Positions 14,780 through 17,956 of a stretch of DNA of 17,956 nt are shown here, piece after piece (within the stretch, counting starts at the first letter, position 1; the number at the start of each line of letters is the position of its first letter). The position numbers and the translations under genes were made by a program. The stretch comes from Bacteroidales bacterium GP4. Its GTDB lineage: Bacteria > Bacteroidota > Bacteroidia > Bacteroidales > Muribaculaceae. Under the pieces are notes generated by a model. The model was not told the origin of the DNA. It made no database searches and was given only the letters and a program-made list of their open reading frames with translations. The stretch spans positions 717 to 18,672 of the forward strand of contig DAAL01000118.1 in the NCBI GenBank assembly GCA_001701065.1, given 5' to 3'.

Positions 14780-15697
14780 ATGAATTTTACCCATTTTCGA
14801 CAAGCCATAAAGCCGTGGATGCTTCCTATAGCCATGCTTATAGGAGTACTTTTTCATGACTATATAGGTATGGTGAAATTTTTGTCGCCTTATCTTATAT
14901 TTATAATGTTGCTCATCACATTCTGTAGAGTGAAAGTGAGCGAATTTAAGGTAACGCGCTTCATTTGGTTACTGCTTGCCATTCAGATATTGGGTTCGCT
15001 TGCTGTGTATCTTGTCATTAGACCATTTTCGTCCGATGTGGCACAAGGAGCGTTCATCTGCGTATTCTGCCCCACTGCCACGGCGGCTCCCGTTATAACC
15101 GGAATGCTTGGCGGCTCCATATCATTGATAGCCGTATATTCGTTGTTCAGCAATGTAGCTGTCGCGCTGCTTGCGCCGACCATATTCACATGGATGGGAG
15201 CGTCAGGCGACATCACATTTTGGGAATCGACATTGTTCATCAGCGCGCGCGTGTTCCCTCTCATACTCTCACCTCTGGCTCTCGCTTGCCTATTCCAAGT
15301 ATTTTCGCCGAAAGTCCATGATGCGATAGCCAACCACCAGTCGCTTTCATTCTACATATGGGCATTGGCACTTATAATCGTGGTGGGCAACGCTGTAAGT
15401 TTTATAATGACCGAACCCGCATCCCGCATTCCCGAGATGCTCATGATAGCATTCGTGTCGCTGCTGATGTGCTGCGGACAATTCTATGTGGGGCGAAAAG
15501 TGGGACGACGCTACGGCGACAAAATATCGGGAGCACAAGGATTGGGACAGAAGAACACCGTGCTTGCCATATGGATGGCACTTTCCTACCTGAATCCCAT
15601 AGCTTCAGTGGGTCCGGCAGCTTATGTTGCGTGGCAAAACACCATCAACTCCCTGCAACTGTTCTATCATACACGCAAACTTAACAACGCTAAATAA
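14780..15697 (+). CDS. BASS-family (bile acid:sodium symporter-like) transporter
   Basis: A 305-residue integral membrane protein with about nine to ten hydrophobic helices. Two short half-site signatures typical of the BASS / SBF-like fold are visible: FCPTATAAPVITGMLGG (about 95-111), a broken-helix segment with the APxxT-like pattern, and GLGQKNTVLAIWMALSYLNP (about 258-277), which corresponds to the second crossover helix with its Gln-Asn pair. Family members import organic anions such as bile acids, pyruvate or pantoate with sodium; this substrate is not predictable. The ATG start at 14780 was preferred over an upstream TTG at 14765 because it leads into the first helix and sits 35 nt after the promoter. 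It is followed after 6 nt by a secreted hydrolase gene. Confidence 0.8.
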   Translation: MNFTHFRQAIKPWMLPIAMLIGVLFHDYIGMVKFLSPYLIFIMLLITFCRVKVSEFKVTRFIWLLLAIQILGSLAVYLVIRPFSSDVAQGAFICVFCPTATAAPVITGMLGGSISLIAVYSLFSNVAVALLAPTIFTWMGASGDITFWESTLFISARVFPLILSPLALACLFQVFSPKVHDAIANHQSLSFYIWALALIIVVGNAVSFIMTEPASRIPEMLMIAFVSLLMCCGQFYVGRKVGRRYGDKISGAQGLGQKNTVLAIWMALSYLNPIASVGPAAYVAWQNTINSLQLFYHTRKLNNAK

Positions 15698-15703
15698 CAG
15701 CAC

Positions 15704-16393
15704 ATGAAAAAAACATTAATTTTCTTAAGCTTGATTCTTCTGGCAGTCACCTCAGCCACTGCCCAAAGCCGCAAAGGTATATCAATCCTCGGCGACTCCT
15801 ATTCCACTTTCCAAGGTCACGTAGTGCCCGACACTAACTACCTGTGGTATTTCACAGTGCCTAATCCCGAACTTACCGATGTAAACGATGTCACACAGAC
15901 ATGGTGGCACCGGCTTATAAAAGACCAAAACTGGCGGCTTTGCACCAATAACTCCTTCTCCGGTTCAACAATATGTAACACCGGCTACAATGGCGAAGAC
16001 TATTCAGGTCGTTCATTCATCGCAAGAATGAAAAATCTCGGTTCTCCCGACGAAATATTCATATTCGGAGCCACCAACGACTCTTGGGCAAACTCTCCTA
16101 TCGGAGAATACGTGTACTCCGACTGGACTCCGGAACAACTCTATTCATTCCGTCCGGCACTATGCTACATGCTCGACACCATGACCAAGTACTACCCCGG
16201 CACTCCCATACACTACATCATCAACTCCGAACTGAAACCCGAAATCACAGAATCGATAATCGACATGTGCCACCGCTACGGAGTTGACTACATCCTGCTG
16301 GACAACATCGACAAAAAAGCAGGACATCCCACCCTAAAAGGGATGAAGCAAATAGCCGACCAGGTAAAAGCCCATCTCAAAAAACGATATTGA
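15704..16393 (+). CDS. Secreted SGNH/GDSL-like hydrolase
   Basis: A 229-residue protein with signal peptide MKKTLIFLSLILLAVTSATA (cut near 20). SGNH blocks are all present: ILGDSYS (28-34) with S32 as nucleophile, NNSFSGSTI (82-90) with the oxyanion Gly, GATND (122-126) with the block III Asn, and AGHPTLKGM (206-214) with the catalytic His208. The usual acid three residues before the His is Lys here; D203, five residues before, may replace it. The fold cleaves esters, often deacetylating glycans or lipids in the periplasm. Starts 6 nt after the BASS transporter stop, so both are likely one transcript. Substrate unknown. Confidence 0.88.
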   Translation: MKKTLIFLSLILLAVTSATAQSRKGISILGDSYSTFQGHVVPDTNYLWYFTVPNPELTDVNDVTQTWWHRLIKDQNWRLCTNNSFSGSTICNTGYNGEDYSGRSFIARMKNLGSPDEIFIFGATNDSWANSPIGEYVYSDWTPEQLYSFRPALCYMLDTMTKYYPGTPIHYIINSELKPEITESIIDMCHRYGVDYILLDNIDKKAGHPTLKGMKQIADQVKAHLKKRY

Positions 16394-16723
16394 ACTATCC
16401 TATAATGCATAGAGAAGCGGGATGATGCGCTTATTACGGCGCACCATCCCACTTCCCCTATTCTTATTTCTTAATACCTATCTATGATTTACATATTCCT
16501 GAATCTCCTTCGGTTACTATTGCTACTTTGTCATTAAAATTATACATACACTTATCATTTTTAGAGTTTCGGCATAAAAATAAATATCCGCCGCATAGTG
16601 TCTATAACAAAATACGGTTCCTAATGCTAATTTTACAGTAATTGAACAACACACTCTCTTCTCTAATCGTCCAAATGAACAAATAGCACAAATTTTTGAT
16701 TGTTTCTATAAACCGTAAACAAA
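16394..16723 (+). other. 330-bp intergenic region between the SGNH gene and the adenylation-domain remnant
   Basis: Apart from the hairpin at 16414-16455, I see no gene, no clear promoter with both elements, and no repeat. The sequence is AT-rich. No good TAnnTTTG element precedes the remnant and its GNAT neighbour. Confidence 0.5.
16414..16455 (+). terminator. Terminator hairpin after the SGNH hydrolase gene
   Basis: A 17-bp stem with two mismatches pairs GAAGCGGGATGATGCGC (16414-16430) with GCGCACCATCCCACTTC (16439-16455) around an 8-nt loop, and is followed by a T-rich stretch (ATTCTTATTTCTT). It lies 20 nt after the hydrolase stop. Confidence 0.78.
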
Positions 16724-17075
16724 ATGGACCGAAGAACTATATACAACCTATTTTCACAATGGGTCACACACCAACCTAATGCGTTGGCTGTGGTGGTGGA
16801 GGGACGTTCCGTAACATACCGAGAGCTTGATGTCACGGCAAACGCCATAATGTCGAAGTTCTATGCAAACGAATATATTGCCGTTGGTATTATAATGAGC
16901 CACAGTACTGAGATGATATCGGCGATGTTGCCGCAATCTTCCGGATGCACAACCGCTTGCCGACTTCATGGTGCCGGAATTCTTCGTGAAAATGGAGGAG
17001 ATACCGCTCAAGCGACGCGGAAAAGTCAATGACAGAATGTTGCCTGTCGTAATGAAGGAAGGGACACCGGAATGA
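16724..17075 (+). pseudogene. Internally deleted adenylation-domain (AMP-binding) gene
   Basis: The first about 69 codons encode MDRRTIYNLFSQWVTHQPN followed by ALAVVVEGRSVTYRELD and IAVGIIMSHSTEMISAML, which is the start of a nonribosomal-peptide-type adenylation domain or related acyl-CoA ligase. The frame then changes character. In the +1 frame, bases of about 16932-17072 read NLPDAQPLADFMVPEFFVKM, EEIPLKRRGKVNDRMLPVV and a stop at 17073, which is the extreme C-terminus of the same family (LPDYMVPxxFVxLxxIPLTxNGKVDRxxLP), including the catalytic-lysine region. Thus the two ends are present and about 380-400 residues between them, with all A3-A8 core motifs, are gone, with a frame change at the junction near 16930. 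The remnant's original stop overlaps the following GNAT start as ATGA, showing that the parent gene and the GNAT gene formed a translationally coupled pair. Confidence 0.82.
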
Positions 17076-17521
17076 ACGTAACAATAAGAGAGACAACAGC
17101 AATTCCCACTTTGATGCACTGGCGCAAGGAGGTGATAGAAAATGTGTTTGGAGTGACACCTTCTAAAAGATTGCTTGTCGCAAACCGCCAGTATTATCGT
17201 GAGCATGTGGCTGACGGCACACACATAGCAGTCATAGCGCAGATGGATGACACCGATGTGGGATGCGGAGCTATATGCTTAACGGAGGAATTGCCGTCGC
17301 CCGATAATTCTTCAGGACGATGCGCCTACCTGATGAACATCTACGTCCGCAAAGAGTATCGGGGAAAAGGTATCGGTCATTCAATTGTGCGCCTGCTTGT
17401 TGATAAGGCGCAACAATTAGGTTGCGACAAGATTTGGCTTGAAACAACCGATGGCGCACGCTCGCTCTACATCACCATAGGGTTCACGGAATTACCCGGA
17501 ATTCTGAAATACACTGATTAA
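17072..17521 (+). CDS. GNAT family N-acetyltransferase
   Basis: A 149-residue single-domain acetyltransferase. The acetyl-CoA-binding motif A is LMNIYVRKEYRGKGIGHSIV (residues 88-107), with RGKGIG as the pyrophosphate loop, followed by WLETTDGARSLYITIGFTEL, the usual GNAT motif B. The length is full. The ATG overlaps the ancestral stop of the adenylation-domain remnant, so it probably once worked in sequence with that enzyme, for example by acylating an aminoacyl product; this is inference. No separate promoter is visible, so expression now may depend on transcription starting upstream of the remnant. A hairpin terminator follows at 17530. Confidence 0.87.
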   Translation: MNVTIRETTAIPTLMHWRKEVIENVFGVTPSKRLLVANRQYYREHVADGTHIAVIAQMDDTDVGCGAICLTEELPSPDNSSGRCAYLMNIYVRKEYRGKGIGHSIVRLLVDKAQQLGCDKIWLETTDGARSLYITIGFTELPGILKYTD

Positions 17522-17529
17522 AAACATAT

Positions 17530-17561
17530 ATGAGGCTGTGCCTATTTTGGCACAGCCTCAT
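17530..17561. terminator. Shared hairpin between the convergent GNAT and PI-PLC-like genes
   Basis: ATGAGGCTGTGCC (17530-17542) pairs perfectly with GGCACAGCCTCAT (17549-17561) around a TATTTT loop. T-rich sequence follows on both sides (GCTTTAATC on plus, TATATGTTTTTAAT on minus), so it probably terminates both convergent transcripts. Confidence 0.82.
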
Positions 17562-17620
17562 GTGAAGCTTTAATCATTTGAATTATAGATGGTAGATTTA
17601 GAAGTCGTTTTAACAGCTTC

Positions 17621-17956
17621 TTAATCGTGATCACTGTGTAAGCGGTCGAGAGGATAAGGTGCTTCCGCAGCGGTACTAAAGTTAGAATTTATGATTCGTT
17701 CGGTTATATGGGCACGGTCATCGTGTCCGTTGTTGTTGTAGTAATCCATTACAATGACACCTACGCAGTTCCGACCTGCCGGCAATGTATTGAATTTCTC
17801 GACAATAGCATCACTCATTGTGGGATTGACTCCGGGAAAACCGCCACCCCACATAAACATGTACGGTGTATGCGACACGCTTGCCGACACGCTCGAGAAA
17901 GCTATACAGAACCATCCGTTGTAATTCAATCTGTAATCTATGGCTGCATACAACTC
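17621..17956 (-). CDS. C-terminal part of a PI-PLC-like protein, 5' end outside the window
   Basis: The minus-strand frame is open to the window edge and encodes the last 111 residues of a larger protein. The segment FMWGGGFPGVNPTMSDAIVE, then PAGRNCVGVIVMDYYN and AHITERIINSNF resembles the C-terminal barrel strand and final helix of bacterial phosphatidylinositol-specific phospholipase C (in B. cereus: INPKIAEY, then VGWVIQDYIN and EVIRANKSL). These enzymes are usually secreted and cleave phosphatidylinositol or GPI anchors. The catalytic histidines lie in the missing N-terminal part, so activity cannot be judged. The apparent TTG start near the edge is not the real start. Confidence 0.6.
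   Translation of the reverse strand, partial: ELYAAIDYRLNYNGWFCIAFSSVSASVSHTPYMFMWGGGFPGVNPTMSDAIVEKFNTLPAGRNCVGVIVMDYYNNNGHDDRAHITERIINSNFSTAAEAPYPLDRLHSDHD

Noticed and set aside
16724..17032. Reading the 102-codon frame at 16724 as a genuine small protein
   Set aside because: The last about 33 codons have no family match, whereas the neighbouring frame carries the C-terminal adenylation-domain motif up to the original stop at 17073, so a deletion remnant explains it better.
1..17956. CRISPR arrays, tRNA/rRNA genes, insertion sequences or invertible promoters with inverted-repeat borders
   Set aside because: No regularly spaced repeats, cloverleaf or rRNA-like sequence, transposase frames or long paired inverted repeats were seen by eye; the switch candidate is a homopolymer rather than an invertible segment.

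Overview
The window looks like a Bacteroidales chromosome, probably of the Muribaculaceae or a close relative. Several lines point there. Three upstream regions carry the same Bacteroidetes-type -7 element TAACTTTG, and a fourth has TACTTTTG. Shine-Dalgarno sequences are weak or absent. A small secreted protein ends in a domain like the type IX secretion sorting domain, and the argR / GNAT / argG / argC / argD / proC gene order is familiar from Bacteroidales. The family assignment is inference from content, not from a database search.

Positions 1-1031 hold the C-terminal two thirds of a XylE-like sugar/proton symporter and its intrinsic terminator. Positions 1087-6877 form a compact arginine/proline operon: argR, a GNAT acyltransferase, argG, argC, argD, proC and a short single-stranded DNA-binding protein. 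It is preceded by what appears to be a tandem pair of ARG-box operators with exactly the 3-bp gap known from E. coli, placed just upstream of the -7 element. Two junctions use 4-nt ATGA overlaps. The GNAT is a candidate for the first committed step (acyl-glutamate synthesis); ArgC, ArgD and ArgG then act later in the pathway, and ProC links it to proline.

Positions 6891-10140 contain a minus-strand accessory operon: a small secreted protein with a sorting-type C-terminal domain, followed 2 nt later by an 861-residue secreted protein joining leucine-rich repeats, a thioredoxin-like domain and an M64-type metallopeptidase. The spacer of its predicted promoter contains a long C9-T-C5 tract (poly-G on the sense strand), which suggests phase-variable expression. 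This is the most interesting regulatory signal in the window.

Positions 10211-11763 hold a second minus-strand pair, a secreted C45-type Ntn-hydrolase and a DUF486/DMT membrane protein, bounded by a terminator and a promoter. The divergent neighbour is priA (replication restart helicase). A 479-bp AT-rich gap follows, ending in a near-ideal Bacteroidetes promoter (TTTG-N19-TAACTTTG) for a BASS-family transporter and a secreted SGNH hydrolase.

Positions 16394-17956 are a small decay zone. An adenylation-domain gene has lost its middle, leaving the N-terminal about 69 residues and the C-terminal about 48 residues in different frames. It still overlaps an intact GNAT gene by ATGA. A shared terminator hairpin separates this from the C-terminal end of a PI-PLC-like protein that runs off the window on the minus strand.
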